This document shows positions 12,260 to 27,200 of a stretch of 64,000 nucleotides of DNA, one piece after another; positions within the stretch are counted from its first letter, which is position 1, and the number at the start of each line of letters is the position of its first letter. The notes under the pieces are model-generated. The model was not told the origin of the DNA and searched no databases. It saw only the letters and a list, made by a program, of their open reading frames with translations. The DNA lies in contig CAJNOQ010000070.1 in NCBI GenBank assembly GCA_905250885.1, forward strand, positions 1 to 64,000, read 5' to 3'. The position numbers were made by a program, and so were the translations under genes. Origin of the DNA: Didymodactylos carnosus. Taxonomy: Eukaryota; Rotifera; Eurotatoria; Philodinida; Philodinidae.

Positions 12260-15200
12260 GTAAGTTTTCCTATATGTGTATGAGAAACTGCCCTTATTTT
12301 ATACGAACAGTAGAAACTTTATTAACACTATGCATTTTTCCTTTTTATACAATAAGAATTTAAATCATTTATCGTCTTTTTGAATGAATATCTTTAGTTG
12401 TATATTTAGTAAGAAATATAATTTGTTCATAAACGTTTTTCTGTTGTCAGATGTTAGCGACGCCATTTCCTCAGTAGACACGTGAGATCAGGGTTGAATC
12501 AACGCTTTTTTCTGCTCTTTACACTTTATTTTATGTTGATTGTGGCGCCTTGGGTGGCAACTCTGGGTGAGATACTGATGAATTTTGTTTCTATTATTCA
12601 CCATTGAACGGTAGTCATTACAACCTTTATTTTTATACTATGCCACAATCAATTTAGCCAAAAGTTATATCAATAAGTCTCGTTTTAAAACTATAAGAGT
12701 TACTCCCCTATCTGTTATGAAAACACTTTCTAGGGAGCACAGAATGATCTACTAGTAACTCTTTCTGATAAGGCTAATCAGGAATAGAACATATCAGCTC
12801 ATTGCTAGTGATGCATATCTAGCTTGCATACCAAAAGAAAGAATGGAATAATTTAATATCATATCTTGTTAACACTATAGAAAGAAACTATAGTCTGTTT
12901 TCTCTAATTATCAACCATCACGAGTTCTCCTTTTGTAAGTCGTGTAGAACGACCTACAGAAAAAACTACTCTTGTTTCGTTAGAATTTAAGACTGAATGA
13001 ACTAAGTATTTATAGATTAAAAGTTAGACAGTCATATCAAAAAACCTCAATTGTTCGATAAGTAGATTGCAGCTTTGGCTCTTGAAGAGAAAGGTGTCTT
13101 CTTTAAGACCAGAGATGCAACAGAACATCTGAAACGGATGTTTTAGAGAGCGTTTCAAAATAAATTTCGGTCGATCAGTCGCTAATTCCACTATTTTTCT
13201 ATTGCGTTCGCTACGTCGGCATAGCTATTATACAACATAATTTAGCTGTTTTATATACAATTGCTTTGTTTTGTAATTGTAGAAATATGAAAAGCGTAAA
13301 GTTATTTTTTTGTTTACAAATGATGAGGCGATAAATAGAAAGTCAACGTTTCTATATTTTAGAATACATCATGGTTAAATTTACTTTTCAAATGGGAAGG
13401 TCTGACTTTCATTTATGGCGACCTTCTCACATCCTGCATAAATGAGTAAGGATCGTTGATGAGAAAAAGTAATATAACGAAGTTTTGGGATGAAACTCGT
13501 TTCTTTTTCCATGATGAAGCAGAGAAGTAGCCAGATGTCAAAGAGATTAGAAACCCTGTTCTGTAAGTCCCAAATTAAGATCAAGAACGCAACCTCTCCC
13601 TTTGCTTTTCCTCTAACAATCTAATCAAAGATGCTTATGTTTACGTGATTGATCTCGCTGCTTATTAACAATGTGATACATAAGATAGATTAAAGCAAAA
13701 ACCACAAATTGACTCAGTAATGAGAATACGAGCTTCTATTTTTCGAAAGATTGAAATATCAGTAGTATTTCCCGTTCGTCATATATGAGAATATTTTAGA
13801 AGAACAGTAATTTATTTAGAAAATAAGTGAGATAATGAGTTTCATTACAAAAACATTTTATGAGACAGATCAATACTGAATAATATTTGCCATGCCATAT
13901 CTCACACGTAAAAATGACCTTATGAAATAGTTTATACACTGAAAAAGGCTAGAAAGATAACATTTAGTTGAAAACTAAATTTAACGATGATGTATTCTAA
14001 AATATAGAAACGTTGACTTTCTATCTATCGTCTCAATATTTATAAACAAAAAAATAACTTTACACTATTCATATTTCTACAATTACAAAACAAAGCAATT
14101 ACATATAAAACAGCTAAATTATGCTTACTTTCATCTGTTTAAAAAAGGCGTTTTTTCCCGTTGACTGTTGTTGATTAGGATTAGTCACTATTATCTTGTT
14201 CACGTAGATACAACTCATAATATTTCATGAATGATTTTCGGTGGTTTTAGAGAAGAACGGAAAACATAGAGTAACCTGAACTTTTAACCTTTACCTTACC
14301 ACGGCCAGAAATGTGCTATTAACCTATCAATCTCTGATTTATTGTTTTAGCTAAATAATCTCTCTGAGTCACTGATCTTTTCCAGACTGAGTCTTTTTGT
14401 ATGGAACTCTAATAATCGGTTGTAGTAATGAATATTATCACATTAATTCAATAAGGGCTAGGATCTTTCTCTTCTATCTCTGTTCTTCAGCGAACAGCAA
14501 ATAATAGAACAAAGCCTCGGAAATATTGGTCTATAATCCTTTAATATGGCATCGAGATGGAATATAGATATTTTCTCGTTCATTTCTTCTTTTCTTTTGT
14601 CTTATTCACATACATACTATATTCATTTTTTTTTTCGTACATATGTAATAATCATAGACGATTACTCTAACCCTTTTATCAGATAGAGAAAGAGAAAGAA
14701 TAACGATGGCTGACTCCAAAAGTTCTTTAATCTTTCATCAATTGTAACAACATTACGTACTATGGGTTGGGTAGTTCATGTGCGTACATAGATGAGAAAA
14801 AAGGATGTATGTCTTGTATATGCTGTTCGCTTACTCCTAATGATAAAGACACAACGCAAGAGAAAGGAAAAAAAATATTGTGTATCATCTTATACAATTT
14901 CCATCAAACACAATGATTATCTCTGTGTATGTACAACAATCATAGAGATTGCATAAAAGGGGGAAAACAGAACGGAATAGAAAAGTCTATGTTTGTCTGT
15001 GTGTACAAATGTTTTTTTTTCTTTCTCTTCTTTTTAACGAACGTGGAGCTCGTTAGAAATGCATCTATTAAACTGATTAATTCATTTTTTATTATTTTCA
15101 TGTCTAGCGCTTAAGAGAATTTAGAGACAAATCTTCATATTTTAACCTTCATTAGTACTTCTTCTTATGAATTCAATTGAGATCTATGTATTAGTATTTT

Positions 15201-18200
15201 AAAATCATTATTTTAAGCGAAGATTTCTAATTATTTTAAACATTCTTATACTCCATCAACAATGTATAACAACGAAAATGGTGACGATGTAGTTGATCCT
15301 TGTAAGTATTCATGATTATTGATCAATTACTAAACAATTACAAACATGGAATTAGTTGATTTTTATTATAAGAAATTGCATGATAAAAAATATTAAACTA
15401 TTTCGATTTTCTCGCAAACGTTGCCAAAATAGTGAGGGAATCGTGTTAATCACATGTCGACATTAATATGATCATAATACTTTAAAAGTGGTACTTGTAC
15501 TTTTCATCGTGCTCAAACCTTTTATAATCTACGTTAAGCTATACTATCGAGAGTAGAGAGAGAGAAAACGTTCATTAACAGAAAGATTTACTAAAAGCTT
15601 TTGACAGAGGAAGGTTAATTGTCACTCGACCCATCAATATTCTATATATATATCATTCAATATACTTTGCAAATTAGAATTGTGCATCCTCCATTATCAC
15701 AAGCACAAGTTATTTCTAACTCATCAGTGCAACCTTTCGTATATTACTATCTTCGCCCTACCATGCAAAACGTGAGTTGTAACTTACCACTAAACGTTAT
15801 AAAAATAGAAAACGTTTTTTCTTTCAAAACGAAAAAAGTTTTAGAAAAAAAATAGTGCGTTTTTAATCATTTTTTCTATTTTTAGGTGTCTTTTAGAAGA
15901 GGATAAGTGACGGGCGTTTGTGATTTCTATAGTATTTAGTGATCAGGCAAAACTTACGTTCCACGTGGCGATAAGTTGTTTGATAGTAATGTGCATAGAA
16001 TCAACCATTCGAAGCAAGATCTTTTCTGCATTGAGGGCAGGACAAAAGTCGACTAATTCTTTTAATTTTTTTTGTGACGAATAGAAGTTTGAGGAAAAAT
16101 TCTTGAGTGATTATTGAACAGTTCGGTCTAATAAGGTAAAACAGTACACTTTTTATACTTGATTTAACCAAGTGTCTGATCTAGTGTTGTTTTAGCCAAC
16201 CGAAAGAGTCTTTTGACGTCATTATTATACAGTACAGAACGCTGCGGTGACAAAAAAAAGAATAAATTATTCTTTTTGGCCAATTTCGAACTTGTCTTCT
16301 TCTATTTTGTTTTCTGTCACTATCGTAATAAAAACTGATAAAAAATAGATGATAGATATTCTCATGCGACAACTAATAAAGTTGTCTATAAAAATCAAAA
16401 ATCGAACGACGCTTCTTTTGCAACAACAAGAGCAGTCCTAACAAAACTAGAACTTCGTATTAGAAAACGTTTGATGAAGCCTAAATTTTTTTCTCAGTAA
16501 CTTTGTCCGATAGATGTTGTATCAATTCGCCCTGAGTTCTATCTAGCTGACTACCATTCATTTTAAAACAGAATGTACTCTGTCAGTTCTTCAATAACAT
16601 TAGAAAAAAGTAGAGATCTATGCTCTTCGCTATTCTATAGAAGAGACCTGAGAAGAACTTATTTTTACAAAAGAATATTTAAAAATCTTTTTCAAAAATA
16701 AGATTTTAAGAAGATCTTTGGAAAATCATGTCGGATTTTTAAGAGTTTTATTAACAATATATTGGTGTATTTACACGAGTAGTTACCTATGGTGTGGCCT
16801 TGATAAAAATTAAAACTTATATTTTTTTATTAAGAAAAAACCTTTTTCCAAATTAAAACGCGAGTTTTGAAATCAACATTTGCTAAGCGGTTCATTTATT
16901 TTTTTTAAGTAATCTTATAGGATGTTTTATCTCGCAGTTACAGATGTTTTTCTGGCAAGCTTCAAAATGGCACTTGTACAGATAGAAAAGGCTATTTTGC
17001 CAAGTTATGTTATATTTAATATTTTTGGTAATAAATGTTTATTTAGTGCCAAATTGTAGAGCACACGTTTCCCTACAAAATGGTGTGCCGCACGGCCTTG
17101 CGTGATTCGAAGAAAGGACGCTATAAGTATTCTATGAAAAGCCCCGTACCATGTAGAACGTGAAATTAACAAAAACGGAATTTGGAAAAATGAAGTTTTT
17201 TGTAGTTTTTTTCCGAAAAGCTGTACAAGATCGTACAATATGTCATTTTGTCGAGAAAATTCTGCTCTACACTTGTGTATTCCAGTAAAAATTTGATCTA
17301 CTCCAGTGCATTAAATATTTTAGTAAATCCGGTTTTTTCTTTGTATGAGTGATATTTTGAAGCATACCAGAAAAACATCTATAATTCCGAAACAAAATAT
17401 CCGGTAAAATTTCTAAAAAAGATAAATGAACAGCTTAGAAAATGTAGATTTCAAAACGCACGTTTCGATTTAAAAAATGGGTCTTTTTAAGGTTGCTCCA
17501 AGACTCTCGTGGCATAGGTTAATCCAAAGGGCCCTCTATAAAAGCTTTTCCAAACATTAGCGTGCATCTGTGAAGTCTCTAAATGAAATATTTATTGAGC
17601 TGCTCAAAATGTCTAGCACACATTTTTCTACACAATAGTGTATTAGCACACTCTATATAATTTTTTCTTGAAATTCTGTACTTATTTGGTGTTAAAAAAC
17701 TTGTAGGAGATCTAATTTTTCACATGGTTTTCCAGAAACCTTCACAAATAAAAATATACAGTTTTCTCAATTTGACTTTTAAATTATAGCAGAGATTCTC
17801 TCGACACCCTTGTCTTATTAGTCATCAAACAAAAGGTGCAGAAAGAAAATAAATCTTTTGACTGATAATGTCTCAGCAGGAAAACAATTCTCTTGTATTG
17901 AAATGTGATCGCTGTGTTATTCATAAAAAATTCCATATGTTGTATTGTCTGAACCAATAATAATATACAGACTTTTTATTATTATGTAGTAAATTACTCT
18001 CTTACATATATGAGTTTGTTAAGGTCGTGTCTGGAATAATGAGAAATGACCGCAATATAATAATCATCGCTTCCTTTCATGTTGTACCCCCTAGTAAGAC
18101 TCTTTGTATCAAGATCTTAGCAATTCTTAAATCATCGTTTTATTTTATACTCTTGTTTATATATAAGTGCAAAACTTTTTCTTTCTTCAGCGTATTTGTT

Positions 18201-21200
18201 CAAGAAAGAACTGACAATTATATATGGTCTTATGTTTGATAGTTGTGGTTATCTTATACAAAATGAATATAAATACAAAATTGTTATTCAAAATCTTGAA
18301 ATTTTTGTTTCCGTGATCTTGAGTACGTTTCTCTAGAGACGTTATTGAGCAAACTATTGTTGAGTAATAACTTTCTGTTTGGATAGGTAAATGACTATAG
18401 TTAATTCTATTAGATTGACAGTCTCCATGGATCAAAATTTAGCGATAGAAAGACATTAGATAACATGGTTTCTATGATTAAAATTAACTGTAAACGATAA
18501 ATGTCTATACTACAACATTTTTGTAAATAAACTAGCTAAGTTCTTTTCTTAATGATTACATTCAGGTAGTATCAAAATGATCCTGTTTTCGATGTTACAT
18601 AGAGATACAAGTTGAATATCTATTTAATAATTAATATTGATGTTTGGGTTTATGAGATGAAACATAATTGAACATGGATGTTGCTTTGCTATGTAATGTC
18701 AAATCATTGTTATCTATTAGAAATCGAATGACACTTCGTCGTTGTGATCAATACATTTCAAATAAGTTTTTAGTCTATTCATTTATAGAGAAACGTAAAA
18801 GAAAGGGGAAAAAGTTTAGTCGTAACCAATCATGCATAGAGGATAATTTCTTTAATAAAGCAAAAACATCTTATATCAACCATGAACTTATCTTCTTTAT
18901 ATTTTAAATCGTTTCTTACACTACGTATAGACAGATTTATAATTGACGTGTGAGAGAAAAATGAATAAAATTAATATTTATCTCATTGAATAAAATTATA
19001 TTACACAAAAACTAATGTAAACTATAGGTAGACTCCTTCTACATTTTGATAGAACCTTCAATTATTTTAAAATTTGAGGGGAGCCATTCTTTTCTACATT
19101 ATCTTAGAAATCACACAAACTTAAGTGACGGTCTACAATTTTTAATACAATACAGCAATTACCACACGAATCTTGATTTTTCTTTGCATTTTAATCATTG
19201 TAGAAGCTAAATGTTAGACCTTTGTTCGATATTTTTTAAATCCGCAAATATTTATCATTTTGTTTTAATGAGATCAATAAGAAGTTGACTGTAGACAACA
19301 TTGAACATCCAACGACTCTTTACTCATCAAACTGAAAGATTTATACTTTATTTTTTTAAACTTTTCATTTAAAATTTATTCTTACTGAATGTATTTATTT
19401 ACATTCGCTCATTTCTCTTTTGTTTCTTCTTGATTTCAGAAAAAGTTTTCTTTTTCAGTTGAGCGTAGTGATTCATCTTCTACCGTAATATTCAAAATTA
19501 CTAAACAAGAAACGTAGATATAATGTACTTTATCTGATTCAGGCGGGATATCTCTTTCCTACGACTAAAAGTGTCCTATCATCCAGTGACTTTACGTAAG
19601 AAAAAACATTCTACGTTTTTTTTTTTTGTCAAAAGTTATTATATGATGGTTTTTCGTGTGACCAGAATAGTTTTATTTTTTGTTTCCTCTTTTTATGCAC
19701 CTGTACATAGAATACCTTAGATAGAAACGAAGTGTTGAGGTGTGTTAACCAACATAACGTTTTTAATCGTATATACGCGAGTGTGAGAAAAAAAAAAACG
19801 TAAATTTCAAAAACAGAACTTTATTCTCTTTTTTTTTTCTTCCTCTTTCTCTATACGATGACCACAATTAATCAAACAGCCAAATGACCGAAAGCGTAAA
19901 ATTTACAGGCATGAATAGTAGAAAAAAAAATATAGGGAAGGGAGTTGAAATTTTTACTCAGCCATAAATCTTGTCTACGTAAATAATAAAAAATAGTACG
20001 TGCGATGATGATACAAATATTATACTTATGGAGACATATACATATATATGTTTAATGATAATTTATTAAATATTAATACGATAAGAGTTAAATATGGTGA
20101 AAAAACGTTCTTTTGTAGACGAACGAGAAGATGTTCAAAAAAAAGCATTTACAAAATGGATCAATACACGATTAACAAAAGTAAGAAAAATTAATTTATA
20201 TTTTTATTTTTCATACTGATGCTAATGAAAGACATGAAACAGAAGAGTTATTTTGACATACGATACATTTTCTTTTATTTCTATTTTCTATATAAATAGA
20301 ATCCAGAATAAGTTTTTATCTAGTAGAATTATTATATCTATCTGTCATAGAGTTATGCCTTTTTGATTCTTAAACTTGTCTTTGTCAAACAGCCATGACT
20401 AGGTTCTCATCTGTACATAAGTTGCTTCTGTAATTTCAGGAACAATAAATATAGACAACACACGCTTTGCTGTTAAGAGGATCTCCTATTACGAAGCTTT
20501 TTCTATATCGCGCAACTGAATAAATTGAAACTTTCAGAGATTAAAGAACATCCTTTCCATAGATTATGATGTCAGTTTTAGTTTCAATTAAGCAACTGTT
20601 CAAAAGTTAGTAACTCTTCCTAGTATGTAGAGCTAGATGTGAACAGTGCGCTTCACCGGGTACATTCTTCTGAAGTTGTCTGGCAGATGCAAAGATCTGG
20701 TTTATTTTAAACTAATTTTGACACTAAAAACCATTGGTCCAGGCGGGTTTTAGGTTCTTCTCCGTTGCATGCGTAAAACCACTGATCGAACTTAATATCC
20801 CTAGGATAAAATCAACTCTCCTAAATCGACTTGATCTTTCGTGCATTTTTGTTATGTGCTTTAAAACAAAAAGAAATTTGTTAGTACGTCTCACCATTTA
20901 TAAGAAAAATGTGTCTTACTAACCGACACTAGAGCCAAAACTACTTATCAGACGTGCGTAGTGAATGTTTATACAAATGTTTATAACTTTATAATACGAA
21001 ACCCCACCAGTTGCATTATATCTTAGAGTAAGAAACTTGGAAGCTTCAACAAGGCTGATTTTAAGACTTATAAAAATCTCTTTAAAAATTCTTTACAGAG
21101 CAGCAAATAATCCAAACACCTCAAAGTATGTCTTAAATAATAGCACTCAACATTGTGATAGCTCCCCCGATTAGTCAGTTGAAAAAAACTAAAAAATATT

Positions 21201-24200
21201 GATTAGTTGTGAGTGTTCAGGAATAATCAGTCATGTCCAAAGAAAATATCCATCTACAGGATCCAAGGCTCTCATGAGTACTAAAAAGCAGAGAAACCAA
21301 ACTTTGACTATTCTTTCGTTATGTGTGAAACATAACAGAAATATTTCCCGTGGGTGGCGAAAATCAAAAATTTTCAAAAGCACAGATACGGTCTGATGTT
21401 TCACGATACGTCGTTTATAACGGTCCTGTACAAACTGGGTGGAAAAACACTTTCACAATTAGTGTAGAATTTTTCACGGTTGGCAAAGGATATCGAGAGG
21501 GAAGACAAAGATATTCGCTCGTCTCAGTTCATCAAAAGCTTTTGTTTTCTCTTGTAAAACAAAATTACGAAAAGGGAGATTGTTTAGGTCATTGATCAGC
21601 GGGATTTTCGACTTTTCATGTTATCAATATACAATAAATTCTTTTTATCATTTTTCTTCTTTATATGCTTTTAGGTAAACCATCCACCCGTTGACGATTT
21701 ATACCAAGATCTTCGAGATGGTGTTGTTCTATTAAAACTTCTCGAATGTTTGACGGGAAACGAATACGTATATATTCTTTATAGCAGAAAAATCCCTGAA
21801 TATACATAAATATTTTGGTTTATTTTAGAAACGCGAGATTGGTCGTATGCGTGTACATCATATTGGAAATGTCAACAAAGCGATTGCAGTATTGAATGAA
21901 CATGGCGTATGTAACAACTATTCCTTGTTACTATTTGTAATAATTATATTTTCATTTATTTTTAGATTAAACTACTCAGTATTAGTAGCAATGATATTGT
22001 TGATGGGAATCCAAAATTAACATTGGCACTCATTTGGTCAATAATACAATTTTGGCAGGTATAACAATGAAAACCATTTTTAATTTAGAAAAATGATAAT
22101 AAATTTGTTTTCTTTGAAGGTCAAGGATGTTTTTAAAACCGTTGCACCTGACGTTCAACAAAATAATATTGAAAAATTTTTACTCAATTGGTGCCAACAA
22201 ACAACAAAAGGGTAAGCCATAAATGATTGTGCTCTATGTTTAATTTTATCCATTAGATCTGAACTTTTTAGCAATTTTTAATTCATGAGACATACTTCTT
22301 CAAGTTATTTTATTCTGTTTGTTTTTTGACTAACTCATCGATAGAGTCGATAATAATATAGAATAGAAAATGATAAAGTTGATCTTTTCTCGTCTTTTAG
22401 ATACAAAGGTGTTGAAATCAAAGATTTTACACGTAGTTGGCAAGATGGATTAGGCTTTAATGCTTTAATACATCATTTTCGACCGGATTTATTTGATTAT
22501 GACGAAATACTTCAAAATGCATCGGAAAGAAATTTAGAGCATGCATTTAGTGTCGCAAAAAATGTATTTAAAATCGAACGATACCTTGATGTTGAAGGTA
22601 CGTAAACATTCATTTAGACACCTAGTATAATGTAAATAATTGTATAATTGCCAGAAGATCTAAACTAATTTATTTTACACTTTATTTTTTTCAGATGTCT
22701 TGTCAGAATATCCAGACAAAAAATCAATAATGATGTACATCATGTGCTATTTTCAACAGTTACCTCTATCCTCGATTATTATCCAAGATAAAAACAACGG
22801 AACATCAACAGAAACAGAGGTATATCAATACTGAACGAAAACAAATCATAATAACCGAAAATAAATGATAGACGAACATTAATTTGTACTTTAAAAAAAA
22901 TGGGGGAATCTAGTAGTTTATCAGTAACACTTATTATTTCGATCAACAGATTTCTGTAGAGGAACCTTGATTGATGTTTAAGGTCGAAAAACTTATTTTA
23001 AAGAGACAAATTGATTGAAAGAAAAAAATTTCAAAACAGAGTACTACAAAGAGACAGATGCAAAATTTTGATGAATTATTATTTTAAAATACAATATTTT
23101 TCGAAAAACAAATAGACAAGCATATCAAAATACTCTGAATCTTGTACTGACAGTTTTTAGCTACTTTTCGCTTCTCTAAGAGTAGATAATTCTCAGATAT
23201 GAAGTTGAATTGCACAAAAAATATATGTTTTTTTTTCTTCTTTATTTACAGTCGATCAGATCGTATAAAGAAACAACAATATCCAGTTCAATATCTCCCG
23301 AATTAACTTCTTATCAAATAAATATGGAAAAAATTCTCTCATGGATATTACAATTAGAAGATAAATTAGATAATAAAGAAAAAGTTGTTTTAAATGATTT
23401 GAAATTAGTTAAGGAACAATTTCAAGCCCATGAAGTATGTTAAGAAGAGAAATAAATAATAAAATAATAAAGAAAATATTTTTAAACGATAATCATACCT
23501 TTGTGTGTGTTTTTTTGAAGGATTTTATGGTTAGTCTAACAAAAGAACAAAATCAAATTGGTCAAGTATTACAAGAAGGAAATCATCTATTTAATAATGG
23601 TCAATTACAATTAAGAGAAGAAAATGAAATTAAAGAACAAATGAGAATATTAAATAAACGATGGGAATCATTGAGAAAAAAAGCACTTGATCGACAATCA
23701 ACACTACATAAAACATTAATGAAACTACAAATAGATCAAATAGAATCATTTGATAAATGGTTAGCAAATGCTGAACATCGTATTCAAAATGATTTAAATA
23801 TAATGGATGAAGATCTTTCGGGTATTGAAAGACAATACAAACAATTAGCATTATTACAAGATGATCTTGTTAGTCAACAACAAATAACTGAATCACTTCA
23901 AAATATGGTCATTGTTATCGATGATACATCATCTACAAATGGAACTGGTGATCAAATAAAATTTAATTCAAATGATATTGAACAAAAATTATCAAATTTA
24001 AGTGAACGATGGGCATCAATATGTAATTTTGTACAAAATCGATGGATTACATTACAAGAAGTTAAAATTGAATTAGAACAAATTTATACAGCTCAAGATA
24101 AATTAGATAAATGGTTAACAAAAAAGGAATTTGAATTAAAACAAATAAAATTAGAAACAAATGTTTTAGATACTGATGTTTTGATGAAACAAGTTAATAT

Positions 24201-27200
24201 AATACAAGTAAATATAATAGCGTATCAAATTTTCTTTTTGTTTAATTTCTAATATTCAAAGATTGTCATTTTGTTTTGTATTTATTTCTAGAAAACAGAG
24301 TTAGAAATGGAAGATATGAAACAATTAATATTATTATTTGATAATAGTACCAAAGTATTAACTAATCACTATGATTCAACATCACCATTAATGAAAAGAT
24401 TAAATGAAAAGTTGAATAATTATGAACAACAATGGACAATACTCATTAAAGATTTAGATTATGTGACAAAACGAGTACGTCGGATTAATTAATATTTTGA
24501 TATATCATTTTTTTATTTTCATTTTTTGTTTGTTTTTTATTAGTTAAAATCTTCAAATATCAATTATGAAACGAGTACTTCAACTAGTGTAAAACCATCC
24601 TTTGACGTCGGATCTAATTCTCCTATAGCCGGTGATATATTAAAAAAAACGATAACAACTACAATAGAAGAAACAACAACAACCTATTCAAATGGAATCA
24701 ATGGTATTAATAGTAGTTCACCTAAAAAACGTAAAATTGATACAATAATGAAAAAAGATTTTGATTCATCTACAAAAAGATATCACGATTGGATTGATAA
24801 TATTGAAAATATTATTGATATGAAACATTTAGAAAATGTTAGTCCAGATGAACGACAAGAAATTATTCAAGTATTTATATTTTTATTCTACTTTTTATTA
24901 AATAATGAAATATATATATACGAATATATCTATATATTTTATTCATAGGAAGTCAAAATGAAATTTGAGTCGTATGATGAGCAATTTAAACATTTAGTTC
25001 AAAATGGTATAGAAATTACACATCAATTGAGAGAAGGTAAATATTTTTTTATGCCTGACTCTGTTTAACCATTTAATGACGTCTTATTATGAGTCTTTTT
25101 TTGAAAATGTATAAAGATCTTTATATTTGGTTTTTTCAAGTTACTATAATGAGTATTTAGAAAGCCACCAAATTCATCTCTTGATCAAAAGGATGATTTG
25201 TAGAGTAATCACAGTGGTGTAATAACGTGCGTGGAAGTACACTAAAAAGAAAAAAATAAGTCAGTTTAGAATAACCATGAAAATTGTTAATTGATACTGG
25301 AAGGATCAATGAAGTAGACTATGTTGGTGTTCTACAAGGTTCGAAAGTACTTAAGAATAACATCAACATAAGATACTTAAACATTATCTGTGGACATTTA
25401 AACATTTTATAGAATTTGTATTATATTGAAAGAATCATACTATTTATGGTTTTGAAATGTGTATAATATCTTCTTTTTTTTTTTCTTTTTCTTTAGCAAA
25501 TGAAGATGCCGGTGAACATGAAAAATCTCTTCGTGACCTTGAACAGCATTGGTATAAACTACGTACATTAATTCTTTCGAATGAAAAAGATATTGAAATA
25601 AATATCTATACGAAAAAATTTAACGATGAATTAAAAATATTAGAAAAAGCTCGTGATGAATACCAATATTGGTTAGACACTACAAAAATAGAAACAAATG
25701 GAAATGATAATAGTCAAATCATAAGTGCACAAAATGAAATAAATAAAGTAAGTGTAATATACGCAAAATATATGAAAAAATGATTTCTTACGGTGATAAA
25801 CAATAATATCTCTTTTATAGTATTAATTTATAAACGAAAAAAAAAATATGGTATTTTAATTAGAGTTTTTTTTCTTCTTCTTCTCTTGATTGCTTAGATA
25901 TCAATTAAGACTACGTTTTGTTTACTAAAAACAAATCAAAGTAGTGATGATCGAGCAATAAATGAAAAATGACAGTTTTTGCTTTTTCAATATACGCTAT
26001 CTGCTTCATTGCTTCATTAAAAATTGCTTAATAACTATGATGATCACGAGTGTTTGAATATTATCAAAATTATAAACAGATTCAAATCCTTATAATTGTA
26101 AATTGATGATATTCATGCAATTTCAATGAGTATCCACTCATATGTAGTTCTTCTGCTTTCTTTAATTGAAGAGACGGAGCTGTTGCAATTTACACCGTTC
26201 TATAGGATTTGAGATGTACATAGAAGTGACTCACTTCTTGACGGACCAGGACATTTGTGTTTTGACCAAATGAGATTTTTCAAAGTTTGTGCTTGTTCCA
26301 GCCAGATTTTTTAAAAATTTTATTTGTCCATAACGTGATTTAAACCTTCTCACGAATTAAGAAAGATTCATGTAATGATCAAAATATCCTAGTTCAGTTG
26401 GGTTACTGAAGTGACTACGTAAAAACTGACTGACATATAGACCACTTAACTGATTATATTAAAATTGTATAGCAAAAGGTAAAATATGTTGTAATGATCT
26501 TGAAACACCTATGTTTATTTGTAATCATCGGAAAATAATGGAAGTCAGTCTACTGGAACAATCTTTCTTTTTTCTACGTGAACAAAAATGAACTGAATCC
26601 TTAACCCTTTACACCCGTCGGTCCCTTCCAAGGGACGTTGATATAATAGATTTATAAAAGGAACGGATCATCAGCAAAAAAGCTAGATTATTACTAATGT
26701 AAGACAATAGAGTAGCCTAACGTTTGATTGAAAGAAGAGAGAAAAATTTTCATCTTAATCCGATATTTTTGAATTTTAAAATTGAATGAAGTTCAGAAAT
26801 GAATTTTTGTTTTTAAATATTTTCTATACTTGTAGCCACTAAACCATTTTCTAATTTTGTAGTTGATAGTTTTGGTTGTATGGATGTACTTTATAATGAA
26901 ATCAAAGAAATTTTTGTAGCATTCTTCTTTGCGTAAAGGCGCTATGAATTCACTGTCCCCTGGAAGGGACATTCGGGTGTAACGACATGAAAAGTGAATT
27001 TTTTTATCCTGACATCTTGTTAGCGTGGATCATTCTGTGATCACTCGCTACACATCTGAAGATGAGTGAATGAAGAAAAAAGATGTAACCAGTACTAATA
27101 TGCCGTCGCCGTCAAATGTAAATGCAGTTTTCTCTGATCGATATAAAAAATCCATCTAAGTGCGTTGTGTTTAAAATACTGAATAAAATTGAGACGCGTC

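Noticed and set aside
12541-12560. TGGCGCC motif resembling a tRNA primer-binding site
   Set aside because: No long terminal repeats or coding parts of any retroelement nearby; chance match.
15619-15855. Possible extra first exon ending at a GTGAGT donor (after ...RPTMQN)
   Set aside because: Its frame ends in phase 0 and cannot join exon 2 (phase 1 needed), and it lacks a good ATG at the start.
20119-22819. CH domains of beta-spectrin, plectin or dystonin
   Set aside because: The EREDVQKK start, the YPDKKSI..Y...LP end, exon sizes of DMD exons 2-5 and the later VIVIDDTSS and FQKPSDFE blocks point to dystrophin/utrophin.
24718-24745. SV40-type nuclear localisation signal (PKKRKI)
   Set aside because: It lies in the hinge at the position of human QKKRQITVD, so homology explains it better than nuclear import.
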